58,297 bases of DNA from NCBI GenBank assembly GCA_016714495.1, contig JADKDU010000018.1, forward strand, positions 1 to 58,297, written 5' to 3'. Positions 1 through 9,032 of this stretch are shown piece after piece (positions within the stretch are counted from its first letter, which is position 1; every line of letters begins with the position of its first letter). This DNA is from Hyphomonadaceae bacterium. GTDB lineage: Bacteria > Pseudomonadota > Alphaproteobacteria > Caulobacterales > Hyphomonadaceae. Both the position numbers and the translations under genes were made by a program. The notes under the pieces were generated by a model. It worked only from the letters and a program-made list of their open reading frames with translations, was not told the DNA's origin and made no database searches.

Positions 1-448
1 GCGGCGTCACGGTAAGATCAGATCCAGTTGCGGTCTGCGCGGCCGCGAACTTCCAGCCAGCTTCGCCATTCATCGTTGCGGAATGGGCGCTGAGCATGCG
101 GCGCACCGAGTCGCGCACGGCACCCTCGCCAGCTACTTGAAACGTTATGCTCCCCGTCTTTTCGACGACTTTAACCGATGCCCGCAGCGTGACGTTGTTC
201 ATGTCGATGAGGTGCTGGCGCAACGCCTCAATATTGACCTTGGACCAGTCAGTCGTCGGATCCGCTTCAAGCAACTCCACAATTTCCTGTATCGCGGCGA
301 ACGCCGCTTCCCGTCTGCTGCGGCATCCCTGCCGCACTGCCGGCGCGGTCATCTTTCCGTGATCCATGTGAGCATGGTCTGGCTGCTGAGCGACACTTGC
401 GGGCGACAGCAAGAGCGCCAGGGCGGACGCAACTGGGAGGGGTCTCAT
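1..448 (-). CDS. Secreted His/Met-rich hypothetical protein (3' end cut by window edge)
   Basis: An open frame of about 149 codons runs leftward off the window from an ATG (complement at 446-448). Residues 1-20 look like a Sec signal peptide: basic start, LALLLSP core, then a SVAQQ cleavage region. It is followed by DHAHMDHGKM, a His/Met-rich stretch typical of periplasmic copper-binding proteins. The remainder looks helical and soluble, and I do not recognise the family. AGGA lies eight bases upstream of the start. The start codon overlaps that of the divergent Crp/Fnr gene by two bases, so neither has a separate leader. A link to copper is inferred from the neighbouring DUF2946 and TonB-receptor genes only. 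Confidence 0.6.
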   Translation of the reverse strand, partial: MRPLPVASALALLLSPASVAQQPDHAHMDHGKMTAPAVRQGCRSRREAAFAAIQEIVELLEADPTTDWSKVNIEALRQHLIDMNNVTLRASVKVVEKTGSITFQVAGEGAVRDSVRRMLSAHSATMNGEAGWKFAAAQTATGSDLTVTP

Positions 449-1046
449 GAATGATGATCCTGTTCTGAGCGACAGCTGCAGTTGCACTGCTTGCCACGAA
501 CCTGTACGAAATGACATGATAGATATCATGCGGGACTGGTTTCATTCGCTGCCACATCAGCAGCATACCTACGCGGACGACCAGTATCTTTTCCGTCGTG
601 ATGATCCGGTTCAGTCGATGTTTCTGATCGAGGCGGGCTCCGCACGACTTGTCCGCACCCAGCGCGGCGGCGGCGTGGTGGTATTGCAGCGAGCTTCGGC
701 CGGCTCGATCCTCGCCGAAGCTTCGCTTTTCACGCCCACATATCACTGTGATGCGATGGGGTCCGAGCCTGTCACAGCGACACTCGTCGCAAGACATGCC
801 CTGCGTCGCTTGTTCCTGACCAATCCTGAGTTCGCTCAGGCGTGGGTCATGCACCTCTCCGGCGAGGTCCGCCGCGCGCGTCGGCGGGCCGAAATCCTGT
901 CACTCCGGACCGTGGCCGAGCGACTGGACGCGTGGATTGCGGAGAACGGCAAGCTACCTGACAAAGGTCGATGGAAGAGTGTCGCGATGGAGATCGCTGC
1001 CAGCCCTGAAGCGCTCTATCGCGAGATCGCACGACGGCGCGACTAG
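447..1046 (+). CDS. Crp/Fnr-family transcriptional regulator
   Basis: This 199-residue protein has an N-terminal cyclic-nucleotide-binding-like beta barrel (about residues 35-125, with GSARLVRTQRGG and LAEASLF) and a C-terminal helical DNA-binding part (about 150-199, ending SPEALYREIARRR). The C-terminal wing is shorter than in classical Crp. A GGGAGG Shine-Dalgarno at 435-440 supports the 447 start; in-frame ATGs at 516 and 528 are alternatives. Starting at 447 adds a Cys-rich leader (CSCTACHE), which could ligate a metal or Fe-S centre as in FNR, though the spacing differs from FNR. It is divergent from the secreted protein and upstream of metal-related genes, so local control of metal uptake or defence is plausible. 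Confidence 0.85.
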   Translation: MNDDPVLSDSCSCTACHEPVRNDMIDIMRDWFHSLPHQQHTYADDQYLFRRDDPVQSMFLIEAGSARLVRTQRGGGVVVLQRASAGSILAEASLFTPTYHCDAMGSEPVTATLVARHALRRLFLTNPEFAQAWVMHLSGEVRRARRRAEILSLRTVAERLDAWIAENGKLPDKGRWKSVAMEIAASPEALYREIARRRD

Positions 1047-1254
1047 CAGGGCACTCCCTCGCCCACCTCCGTTTGGGATGGCGTGCGGGAACCCAGGACC
1101 GCCGATCACGGTCGGATCACCTTGGCGTCAGAGCCCGGCGATTTGACGCACCTCAATCTCACGCCTCTGTGCTTCATATGCATATTAGAAATTGTGCACT
1201 CTCACCTTTCGGGACGCCCCGTCCCTGATGAAAGGTGGCGGCCAGCTGGATGAA

Positions 1255-1695
1255 ATGAACGTGGGACGGCCTCGGCGATCCATACCCGCAAGAGCGGTCG
1301 TCTCCCTGCTGGTGGCGACTCTGGCGTTGATGCGCGCGCTGATTCCGGCTGGTTACATGCTCGATCGCACCGACGATGACGGGCGCCTGGTTGTGCAGAT
1401 GTGCAGCGACGCTGGCACACATAGCGTCGTCGTCGATCTTAAGACCGGCGCGGTCTCTGAAGACACGGAGCAATGGGACACGAGCGCTCCATCCGACACG
1501 CGAAAGAGCACCAACGGCGAGATATCCTGTCCCTTCGCCCTGTCAGCAATTGCAAGCCTGCCAACCGCTTCGGTCGCGGTGACACCGACAATCCTGAACG
1601 ACCTGCGGATCGTCGAGCACTACCCGATCGCATCGCCGGTGGCGTGGCTCTCACGGCCCCCGCTTCCGGGCCGGGGACCTCCCGGCGTCGCCTGA
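1255..1695 (+). CDS. DUF2946-family protein
   Basis: This is a short exported protein with an N-terminal hydrophobic segment, the family-typical ALIPAGYM after the first helix, and the conserved CPFA near the middle. DUF2946 proteins are small, of unknown function, and usually sit beside copper-responsive TonB receptors or copper-resistance genes in proteobacteria. I chose the ATG at 1255 because it leaves a normal basic N-terminus before the hydrophobic stretch; in-frame starts at 1228 and 1192 lack a better ribosome site. It lies 78 bases upstream of the TonB receptor in the same direction and is probably co-transcribed with it. Confidence 0.75.
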   Translation: MNVGRPRRSIPARAVVSLLVATLALMRALIPAGYMLDRTDDDGRLVVQMCSDAGTHSVVVDLKTGAVSEDTEQWDTSAPSDTRKSTNGEISCPFALSAIASLPTASVAVTPTILNDLRIVEHYPIASPVAWLSRPPLPGRGPPGVA

Positions 1696-1773
1696 ACGCC
1701 TGAGCCCCCGTCAAACGAAATTCTCCGCGAGTGCGAAGCTGCATGCTTCCACTGCGCGCCAGGAGCTACGCAC

Positions 1774-3870
1774 ATGAAATCCATCTATCTCGCCAGCGCA
1801 GGCGCCGCGGCGCTTGTCGCCATGGGGCATGCCAGCTTACGCCCAGACACCTTCTGCAGACCCGGCCCTGCGCGACGTGATCATTGTCACCGCATCGCGG
1901 ACAGATACAGCAACAACTGATACGGCTTCGCCGGAGGAGCCGCTCCAGGGACCGGATGTCACGCATCTCCTGGATCGCATTCCCGGAGGGCGCGCGTCGG
2001 CAACGGCGCACTATCCGGCCAGGCCCAGTATCGCGGCTTGTTCGGCGAGCGGCTCAATCTGCGCGTCGATGGCCAGCGCTTCGCGTCGGGCGGTCCCTAA
2101 CCTCATGGACCCGGCCTTTCACTACGCCCCCGCTCCCCTCGTCGCCGCAATGGTGATCGATCGCGGTGTCAGTCCGGTGAGGCTAGGACCCGGTCTCGCC
2201 GGGGGCATGGACGCGATGTTCAAGCGGATCGACTTCGCAGACGGACCCGGCGTATCGGTCGGCTATGACCTGACCACAGATGCTCGTACGATCGACGAGA
2301 GCGCCTCCATTGGCGGCGTTGCCGGCGTCTCGAGCAAGGACTGGCGGTTCAACCTGCTTGGCTCCTACGAGAAGGGGGATGATACTCGGTTTCCTGGCGG
2401 CGTGATCGCGGCAACGTCGTTCAAGCGGAGCGTCTATGGCGCATCCGGCGGCGTCCGCTTCGGGGATCACACGCTGACCCTCGATGTACGCCGGCAGAAC
2501 ACCGGCCCCTCGGGCAATCCGCCCTTCCCAATGGATATGATCTATTTCGACACCGATTTCGCACGAGCCGGCTATTCGACCCACTGGGGCGAGACCAGGC
2601 TGGAGGCCTCAGTCGGCTATGTCGATGTCGCTCACCTGATGAACAATCTGACGCTGCGGCCGGCGCCCGTCGCCGCGCAACAGCGCGAATCGCTTGCGTT
2701 CGCTACAACCCGATCAGCGAACGTCTTTCTGAGTTTCCCCTTTCTGTCCGGCGAACTTCGCACCGGCGTGGACGGCGAGGATATCGACCGCGACGTAACC
2801 ATCACCAACCCGACCAACGCCGCGTTCTTCATCCGCAGCCTTCCCGACATCGCGCAGCACCGCATCGGCGGCTTCGCAGAGTGGGCGGGCGGCCTTGGGC
2901 CTTTCGAATCGGAGCTTGGGCTCAGGTTAGATCACCACACGGCGAAGGCCGGTCTGGCTGCGACGGGTGCGGCGGTTCCTGCCGGACCGACCAACCTTGC
3001 CAATGCCTTCAATGCGTCGGATCGCTCCCGGGAAGACACAACGTGGGATGCTGTTGCGCGCCTGTGGACGCCAGCGGACAACGGTCTGTCCTGGCGCATC
3101 ACGCTTGCCCGCAAGACGCGCGCACCTGGCCACGTCGAGCGGTTCCTCCTGGCTACCGAATAACACCAGTGGCGGGCTTGCGGACGGCAATATCTATGTC
3201 GGCGATCTCTCCAGACAGCCCGAAACTGCATGGATCGCGGAAGCGGGCTTCGCTACCGCACCGCCGAGGCTATCTGCGACCAACCATTTATGTTCGCCAG
3301 ATCGACGATTACATCCAGGGCGTGCCGTTCGACGCAACTCCCGGGATCCTCAACACGCCCAGGAAATGGTCGCGTCCATGAATGGTGATCCGACACCACT
3401 GCGCTTTGCAAATGTCGACGCCCGCCTCTACGGCATCGATATCGATGCGGGTCTTGATCTGGCTGGTCCCTGGCGGATCGACGCAGTCGCCAGCTACGTC
3501 CGGGGCGAACGCCGAGGACATCGACGATAATCTCTATCGTATCGCGCCTCCAAGCCTGACCATGGGTCTTACCTACGAGCAGCCTGCGTGGTCGGCGACG
3601 ATGGAGACGCAGGCCGTTGCCCGTCAGGACAAGGTCTCGTTGACCAATTCTGAGGCCAAGACAGCAGGCTATGTGCTGCTCAATATCTTCGGCGCCTGGA
3701 CCATCCGTGACGGCGTCCGGCTCTCCGCCGGGATCGAGAATCTGCTCGATCACAAGTACGAAGAGCATCTCTCCGGCTACAATCGCATCGATGGATCGGA
3801 TGTACCCCTCGGGTCGCGTCTCCCGGGAGCTGGCAGAGGCGTCTTCATCCGGTTGGGTGTCGCTGGCTGA
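1774..3870 (+). pseudogene. TonB-dependent receptor, copper-receptor (OprC)-like, multiple frameshifts
   Basis: Read across frames, this is an outer-membrane TonB receptor of about 700 residues. It has a signal peptide from 1774, the start of the plug (VIIVTASR, LLDRIPGG), a plug segment NLMDPAFHYAPAP resembling the MDPPTSYI region of OprC/NosA copper receptors, a long beta-barrel, and the family C-terminus (AGIENLLDHKYEEHL ending GRGVFIRLGVAG). The reading frame changes near 1815, 1995, 2097, 3140, 3267, 3362 and 3514. The shifts at 1995 and 2097 compensate for each other: the intervening segment reads perfectly as GALSGQAQYRGLFGERL in another frame. Either the gene is a recent pseudogene or the sequence carries indel errors. 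Copper as the substrate is inferred from the plug motif and the DUF2946 neighbour. Confidence 0.8.
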
Positions 3871-3951
3871 TCGATTGGGTGCGCACTTATGAGGGACCGA
3901 GCCACACGTCACCTAGGGCTTGGGCCCCGCCCGCATATTCTTCGAAGCGGG

Positions 3952-3987
3952 AAAGAGGGGCCGCCGGTTTTCCGACGGTCCCTCTTT
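3952..3987 (+). terminator. Hairpin terminator after the TonB receptor
   Basis: A 16-base arm starting AAAGAGGGGCCG pairs with GACGGTCCCTCTTT across a TTTT loop, with one G-T pair and one C-A mismatch. It is followed by TTTATT on the plus strand. It lies 80 bases past the receptor stop and faces the convergent MFS gene, so it may work in both directions. Confidence 0.6.
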
Positions 3988-4322
3988 ATTCGAAGCTAGC
4001 GACTCCTGTTCAGCGGCGCTGTCACATCCGCAGAGGTCAAGTCGGAGCCGCCAGCGAGAACCGGCTTACAGGCAGACCGAGCGCACGGTCACCCCAAGAT
4101 CGTCGCGCAACATGAAAGTCTCTTGGCTCTCGGTCCAATGCCTAATTGGAGCAATCAAGGTCGCTGAACGCTGTCAGATTGGTAACGTCGATCGTCACCC
4201 TGCGCGCCCCATCAAAAAGTGCGCATGGAGTTGAGATCGCGAAGGATATCTCCTGTCCAGTAAACCGTGGTTGAGGCGGCGCCGCATCTGCCAAGGGAAA
4301 GTGATCTTTTGAGCACCGCAGT
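3988..4322. other. Intergenic region with no gene recognised
   Basis: About 335 bases between the receptor terminator and the stop of the convergent MFS gene. Open frames here are short and match nothing I recognise. No RNA gene or clear repeat was seen. Confidence 0.5.
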
Positions 4323-5441
4323 TTAGTCGTTGTCGCCCTGCTTGTCGGGCGGCAGGACTATTGCGTTTTGTGTGGCGACCACCAGTACGCCAGCCAGAGC
4401 AGCGAAGCATGCGCCGACAAGAAATGTCATAGCTGGTCCAGCTAGATCCCACACGAGACCGGCAATCAGACTGGCAAACAAGAGTGACAGGCCGGTCGCG
4501 AGGTTGAAAACGCCGTATGCCGAACCGCGGAGACTTACCGGTGCATGATCGGCGATGAGTTTCGCCAGCAGACCCTGTGACATGGCCAAGTGTACGCCCC
4601 AGAGGCAAATGCCGACGAAGGCGCCGATAAGGCCCGGTAGATATGCGAGAGAAAGGTCGGCGGCGATGAGAGCCAGCAATCCCCAGATCAGGAGTAGCCC
4701 GGGAGGCACGCGATCCGAGAAAATGCCAGCGGGATAGGCTCCCAACGCATAGACGATGTTCATCGCAACGAGGACAAGCGGCGCCAGAGCGAGCGGCAGG
4801 CCTTCGGCGTTGGCTTTGAGAACCAGAAAGGCTTCGCTAAAACGCGCCAGCGTGAACACGACCCCTATTGCGACGACGATCCAGAACGGCCGGCGGAGCT
4901 GGGCCAGGTCTTCGAGGCGGATCGGCGGGGCGGCATCAGTTCTGACAACCGTCTCGCGTTTCTCCTCCACGCCGAACACGACGCATGCTGTCGCGAGCGC
5001 TGCCGGAATGACGGCCACCCAGAGGCCACGAATGTCTGGCGGCGTCACGTCCGCGATCAAGGCGTCGCGGGGGGCACCCCTCGTTCCCTTGCCAATCCGG
5101 TCCGCGAAGCGTGCGCCGAGAACGATCAATGGCCCGCTCGCAATGGCGAACAGCGGCTTGGTCAGCGCCCCCAGACCATACCCAAATAGGATGAGCGGCT
5201 TGCGGCGCCCCCACCGGTCGGACAGATAGCCTGAGAACACCTTGGTGATGGCGGCCGTCGATTCGGCGACGCCATCGATTAGTCCCACTAGCGCGACACT
5301 GACGCCAAGCGTTCCGGTGAGGAACAAGGGCAGCAGGCTATGGATGGTCTCCGAGGAGACATCCATCAGGAAGCTGACGAGTCCGAGCGCCCAAACGGTT
5401 CGGGGAATGGCGGAACGCCCTCGTGACGCGTGCGGATTCAC
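4323..5441 (-). CDS. MFS transporter with apparent internal deletion
   Basis: This is a 372-residue inner-membrane major facilitator. The N-terminal half shows the signature loop DRWGRRKPLI and the family-typical SFLMDVSSETIHSLLPLF and RIGKGTRGAPRDALIAD. Members I know are about 400-410 residues long and continue after PPDIRG with roughly 35 residues (a GLRQSLDTVGA-type segment and one membrane helix) before FWVAVIP. Here PPDIRG is joined directly to LWVAVIP near 5030, so one helix appears to be missing in frame. Its start overlaps the crcB stop by four bases, placing it under the fluoride riboswitch. The substrate is unknown, and function is doubtful if the deletion is real. Confidence 0.8.
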   Translation of the reverse strand: MNPHASRGRSAIPRTVWALGLVSFLMDVSSETIHSLLPLFLTGTLGVSVALVGLIDGVAESTAAITKVFSGYLSDRWGRRKPLILFGYGLGALTKPLFAIASGPLIVLGARFADRIGKGTRGAPRDALIADVTPPDIRGLWVAVIPAALATACVVFGVEEKRETVVRTDAAPPIRLEDLAQLRRPFWIVVAIGVVFTLARFSEAFLVLKANAEGLPLALAPLVLVAMNIVYALGAYPAGIFSDRVPPGLLLIWGLLALIAADLSLAYLPGLIGAFVGICLWGVHLAMSQGLLAKLIADHAPVSLRGSAYGVFNLATGLSLLFASLIAGLVWDLAGPAMTFLVGACFAALAGVLVVATQNAIVLPPDKQGDND

Positions 5442-5833
5442 TGCAGTATCGTCCGCATCAGTACGAGGCCGCCGAACACGCCGATCAGCGAGAGGACAAC
5501 CGAGCCGCTAACATACAACGCCGCCTCTGCGATACCTCCCCGCTCCCATAGCAAGGCGGCATCGAGCGAGAATGCCGAGAAGGTTGTAAACCCGCCGAGC
5601 ACGCCAGTGGTCAAAAGCAGACGAAGCGTCTGGCTGCTCGCTTCGCCACGAAAGGCGAACCAACTCGCTAGGACACCCATCGCGAAACACCCCAGTACAT
5701 TGACGATGAAGGTCGACAGCGGGAAGCTTACCGGCAGGGCCATGGGAATGAAGCGATTGGCAAGGTGGCGCAGCACTCCGCCCGTGCCGGCCCCCGCAAA
5801 CACAACGCTGGATAAAAACAACTCCCGCATCAT
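5438..5833 (-). CDS. crcB: Fluoride ion channel CrcB (Fluc)
   Basis: This is a 131-residue, four-helix inner-membrane protein of the Fluc/CrcB family, which exports fluoride as a dual-topology dimer. Visible family marks are GGVLRH near the start, the pore motif GCFAMGVL preceded by FIVNVL, and TTGVLGGFTTFSAFSLD, which carries the fluoride-lining Phe and Thr residues. Length is normal. It is preceded by a fluoride riboswitch about 150 bases upstream and followed, with a four-base overlap, by an MFS gene. Identification is secure from motif and riboswitch context together. Confidence 0.95.
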   Translation of the reverse strand: MMRELFLSSVVFAGAGTGGVLRHLANRFIPMALPVSFPLSTFIVNVLGCFAMGVLASWFAFRGEASSQTLRLLLTTGVLGGFTTFSAFSLDAALLWERGGIAEAALYVSGSVVLSLIGVFGGLVLMRTILQ

Positions 5834-5952
5834 GCCAGAACCTCGACCGCTAGAAGCAATTTCTGGACGGCTTCGAACATCAATTTGAAAATGATATCGG
5901 GAATCAAAACGACTATCTCCTCATCCTTTGGATCGGGCGGGAGACGTCGCGT

Positions 5953-5988
5953 ACTCCTACCCAACGCAACAAAGCGGTTGGTAGGAGT
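5953..5988 (-). promoter_or_regulatory. Expression-platform hairpin of the fluoride riboswitch
   Basis: The 3' end of the aptamer (ACTCCTACCAAC on the minus strand) can pair with GTTGGGTAGGAGT downstream, giving about 12 base pairs with one bulge. This would compete with the GGAGTC/GACTCC pairing of the aptamer, a classic switch layout. No T-run follows, so whether it ends transcription or acts another way is not clear. Confidence 0.6.
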
Positions 5989-6029
5989 CATCAGCCAAGA
6001 GGCGGGTGGCGGGGGACTCCATGGCGATC
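5981..6029 (-). promoter_or_regulatory. Fluoride riboswitch (crcB motif)
   Basis: Read on the minus strand, the segment contains the crcB-motif elements in order: CGCCATGGAGTCCCC, then CCGCCACCCGCC, then GGCTGATGACTCCTAC. The last matches the highly conserved 3' part of the aptamer. GGAGTC near the 5' side can pair with GACTCC at the 3' side. It lies in the crcB leader on the correct strand. Fluoride binding normally turns expression on. Confidence 0.85.
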
Positions 6030-6146
6030 AGCAAACATGTCTACCTTCTTCACTGGGGAAGGCCAAGCCTCGCGTCGCAAATGCAGACTTGACCGGAACC
6101 ATTCCCGCCATCGTTATAGCCGCCGGCCTATAGCGAATTTTGCGAC

Positions 6147-6965
6147 ATGAACGAAACGGACTCATCACAGGCACTGCGGCCAAAACGCCGGTTGGCTGCA
6201 GCCTTCGGCGGTGGCGGCCTGATCGGTATGCTGGGCGGGCTCATCGGACTCGGCGGCGCTGAGTTTCGGCTCCCGTTGTTAATCGGCTTGTTTCGTTTCC
6301 CCGCCCTCGAAGCGGTGATCCTCAACAAGGCTATGAGCCTTGTCGTCGTCGCCAGTGCGCTGCCCTTTCGGGCGAACTCCGTTCCCTTGGCCGAAGTCGT
6401 TGGGCAATGGCCGGTGATTGCGAATCTACTGGCAGGCAGTCTGGCAGGCGCGTGGTTCGGCGCCGGATGGGCGACGCGGCTACGGGCAGAACTTCTCTAC
6501 CGCGTGATCGCCATCCTGCTCGTGGGCATCGCTGCCGTCCTCCTTTTCGGCCACGATGTGGGCTCATCCGGCCATTCGATCTTGAGCGGACTATGGCAGG
6601 TGAGCATCGGCGTCCTCGCCGGCTTCGTCATTGGCGTTGTCGCGTCGCTGATGGGTGTCGCCGGCGGCGAGTTGCTGATTCCTACGCTCATCCTGCTGTT
6701 TGGCGCCGACGTGAAACTGGCGGGGAGCCTGTCGCTTGCGGTCAGCCTGCCGACCATGATCGTTGGATTTGCGCGCTACAGCCGCGACCAGAGTTTTGCG
6801 GTGCTCGGCCGCAACAGCACGTTCCTTCTCATTATGGCAGGTGGCTCAGTTGTCGGCAGCTTCATCGGCGCACAGCTGGTTGGGACCGTACCGTCCAGTG
6901 TCCTGCTGCCGCTGCTGGCATTCATGCTTATTGTAAGCGCTGTGAAAGGCTGGAGCCATCGATAA
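6147..6965 (+). CDS. TauE/SafE-family (TSUP) membrane permease
   Basis: This is a 272-residue integral membrane protein with about eight helices arranged as two halves. Each half carries the TSUP glycine motif: GMLGGLIGLGGAEFRLP in the first and GVVASLMGVAGGELLIP in the second. The family exports sulfite, sulfoacetate or related organic anions. The gene follows the crcB leader divergently by about 120 bases and is upstream of a dead IS6-like element and the arsenic cluster. The substrate cannot be told from sequence. Length and motifs look intact. Confidence 0.85.
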   Translation: MNETDSSQALRPKRRLAAAFGGGGLIGMLGGLIGLGGAEFRLPLLIGLFRFPALEAVILNKAMSLVVVASALPFRANSVPLAEVVGQWPVIANLLAGSLAGAWFGAGWATRLRAELLYRVIAILLVGIAAVLLFGHDVGSSGHSILSGLWQVSIGVLAGFVIGVVASLMGVAGGELLIPTLILLFGADVKLAGSLSLAVSLPTMIVGFARYSRDQSFAVLGRNSTFLLIMAGGSVVGSFIGAQLVGTVPSSVLLPLLAFMLIVSAVKGWSHR

Positions 6966-7045
6966 GAGGCCCGATGCAGGCCACCAACAAGGATTGTCAC
7001 GTTAACTGAACTAGATTTTGTGGGGCATACGACGCGCTGCGGCCG

Positions 7046-7720
7046 TCACGCCACCGCCCTGCTCCAGACGGATTCCGAGCGTGCGCGCAGTACGCGCATC
7101 GCGCCACGGCTCAGCAGATGCCGCTGGATGTTGAACGTGTTGTAGACCGCTGCGTGTGTCGCCAGAAAGCGCTGCGCTCATGCTCGGCTCTTGAAGCCCT
7201 GCATTTTTCGCTCGCGCCTTCGAATGCTTAGATGCGAGTTCTCAGCGCGGTTGTTGTTGCGTAATCGTCCAGGCCGATGGCGATCGATGAGACCGAGTTG
7301 AGCAAGTGCTGCACCATCTGACCGCAGTCCATCCGTGACGATGACTTGTGGCTCGACATACTGGTTCTTCAATAGCCGCCGCATGAATCGAAGCGCTGCT
7401 CCAGCGTCGCGTCGCTTACGCACGATCACGTCCAGCACCTCCCCTTCGTAGTCGACTGCACGCCAGATCCAGACGCGCTCACCGGCGATGTTCGAGACCA
7501 TCTCGCCGAGGTGCCAACGCGGAGATGGCCGGAGTTTGCGACGACGAAGGTTGGCTGCGATCTTTGGACCGAACTGCACTGTCCAGTATCGGATCGTCTC
7601 GTAGCTCACATCGATGCCGCGGTGAGCGAGCATCGCCTCCACGCCTCGTAGGCTTAGCGTGAAGCGGAAGTAGAGCCAGACCGCGTGCTGAATGACTGCC
7701 GGCGGGAAGCGGTGCCGTTG
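7046..7720 (-). mobile_element. IS6-family transposase, inactivated
   Basis: The frame reads the standard IS6 transposase from RHRFPPAVIQ (near 7715) through YETIRYW, the WRAVDYEGEVLDV region, VTDGLRSDGAA and RNNNRAENSH. Two defects are visible. The first catalytic Asp of the DDE triad (normally WHLDEMV) is Gly (WHLGEMV), and an in-frame TGA at 7178-7180 interrupts the end, after which the same frame continues as AQRFLATHAAVYNTF to a natural stop at 7046. The N-terminal codons are supplied by the invaded MFS gene read backwards, so the original start is lost. The element is therefore an immobile remnant. It probably carried out the deletion that removed the first half of the adjacent MFS gene. 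Confidence 0.85.
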
Positions 7721-8273
7721 GGCGCTGGCGCTGGCGTTCACGGCACACGCGGCTGCTTTCACGGCTTTCAACTTTCATCTCTACCCGTTGTTGATGGAGC
7801 GCGGCTTCGATGCGGGCGCCATTGTCGTCGCCATGGCGCTCATTGGCCCAGCTCAAGTTGGTGGACGTATCGCCGTCACGCTCCTCGCCCGGCGATCCTC
7901 GATGCGAGCAATCGGATCGATCGTCGTGCTCGGCTTTCCCGTGGCATTTGCCGCGCTGGCTTTCCTGCCGCCGCGCTATCCTGTGATCTTGCTCGTGACC
8001 GTCCTCTATGGCGCCGCCAACGGCATTCTGACCATCGTGCGGGGCGCTGCCGTCCCGGAAATGCTGACAAAAGAGAGCTATGGCGCCGTCATGGGCGCCA
8101 TGAATATTCCAGCGACGGTGACACGGGCTTTCGCACCACTCGCCGCCGCCGCACTTCGGTCGACCTCCCAGTCCTATGATCCCGTCATCCTGGCGATCCT
8201 TGCCGGATCGGTCACTCTCGTTGCCGGGTTCTGGCTCGCAGCGGCGCTTTCGCGGCACCGTACCTCGGATTGA
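7692..8273 (+). pseudogene. MFS transporter, C-terminal half only, cut by the IS6 remnant
   Basis: About 190 residues read as the last six helices of a major facilitator, with PAQVGGRIAVTLLARR corresponding to the central conserved loop and GAANGILTIVRGAAVPEM late in the protein. The first half is absent: upstream sequence is the IS6 element and then the TSUP gene. Such MFS genes are common inside arsenic clusters, and this one probably belonged to the neighbouring ars genes before truncation. Confidence 0.75.
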
Positions 8274-8314
8274 ACGATACCATCATCGGCCCACCTGATT
8301 GCAAAGCGTGGCGG

Positions 8315-8941
8315 TCAGCGCCCCAGCGCCAGCCCGCGCTGGACAGCAGGGCGCTCGCCGACTTCGGCGAACCAGCGCCGGACGTTGGGCGTCTCACCGA
8401 CAAGATCTGGAGTGTTGCGCACCATCGAATCCAACGCCACACGAATCCATGGAAACACTGCAATGTCGGCAATCGAGTACTCGCCGGCGAGAAACGCCTT
8501 CTCTTCCAACCGCCTCTCCATGACACGCACCAGTCGCGCAGCCTCTTTCGAGAAGCGCGTGATTGCATAGGGGCATTTTTCAGGGGCAATGCTGCGGAAG
8601 TGGTGCGACTGCCCGAACATCGGGCCGACATTGGCGACCTGCCAGACCGTCCAGCTGATGCACTCGGCCCGCCCTACCGGTGTCGTGGGCAATAGCCGAT
8701 CGAATTTCTCGGCGAGGTAGATCAGAATCGACGCGGATTCGAAGACCGTTACCGGCGTGTCTTCCCCGTTGTCGATGATCGCGGGGATTTTCGAGTTAGG
8801 GTTGATGCGCCTGAATTCTGGCTTGAACTGCTCGCCCTGCTCTAGATTGACGAAGTGAACGCGATAGGCCGCTTCGCACTCCTCCAGCATGATGGATATC
8901 TTGCGCCCGTTCGGGCTCCGTGCGGCATAGAAATCAATCAT
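8315..8941 (-). CDS. Glutathione S-transferase family protein (YfcG/YghU-like)
   Basis: This cytosolic protein of about 208 residues has an N-terminal thioredoxin-like glutathione-binding domain (starting MIDFYAARSPNGRK; NPNSKIPAI and ESASILIYL are the cis-Pro and Glu-Ser glutathione-binding motifs) and an all-helical C-terminal domain (SIADIAVFPW). The Ser/Asn-type N-terminus groups it with YfcG/YghU disulfide-bond oxidoreductases. I start it at 8941; an upstream in-frame start at 8995 adds an unusual leader. It is divergent from arsR across 91 bases, so it may be under ArsR control and use glutathione in arsenic or oxidant detoxification; that role is inferred. Confidence 0.85.
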   Translation of the reverse strand: MIDFYAARSPNGRKISIMLEECEAAYRVHFVNLEQGEQFKPEFRRINPNSKIPAIIDNGEDTPVTVFESASILIYLAEKFDRLLPTTPVGRAECISWTVWQVANVGPMFGQSHHFRSIAPEKCPYAITRFSKEAARLVRVMERRLEEKAFLAGEYSIADIAVFPWIRVALDSMVRNTPDLVGETPNVRRWFAEVGERPAVQRGLALGR

Positions 8942-9032
8942 CGCGTGTGCCCCTGCACGACCCGCCACCGCGATCGTCAAAAATCGCAACTCCATCTTGC
9001 GCTGGTCTTTATATTTCTATATTTCCCGAAAC
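8942..9032. promoter_or_regulatory. Divergent GST/arsR promoter region
   Basis: 91 bases separate the GST and arsR starts. It contains an AT-rich repeat, TATATTTCTATATTT (9010-9024), unlike the surrounding GC-rich DNA. This is a plausible ArsR operator/-10 region directly upstream of arsR. Assignment rests on position only. Confidence 0.4.

Noticed and set aside
5953..5988. Intrinsic terminator in the crcB leader
   Set aside because: The stem is good but no T-run follows on the minus strand; kept as expression platform of the riboswitch only.
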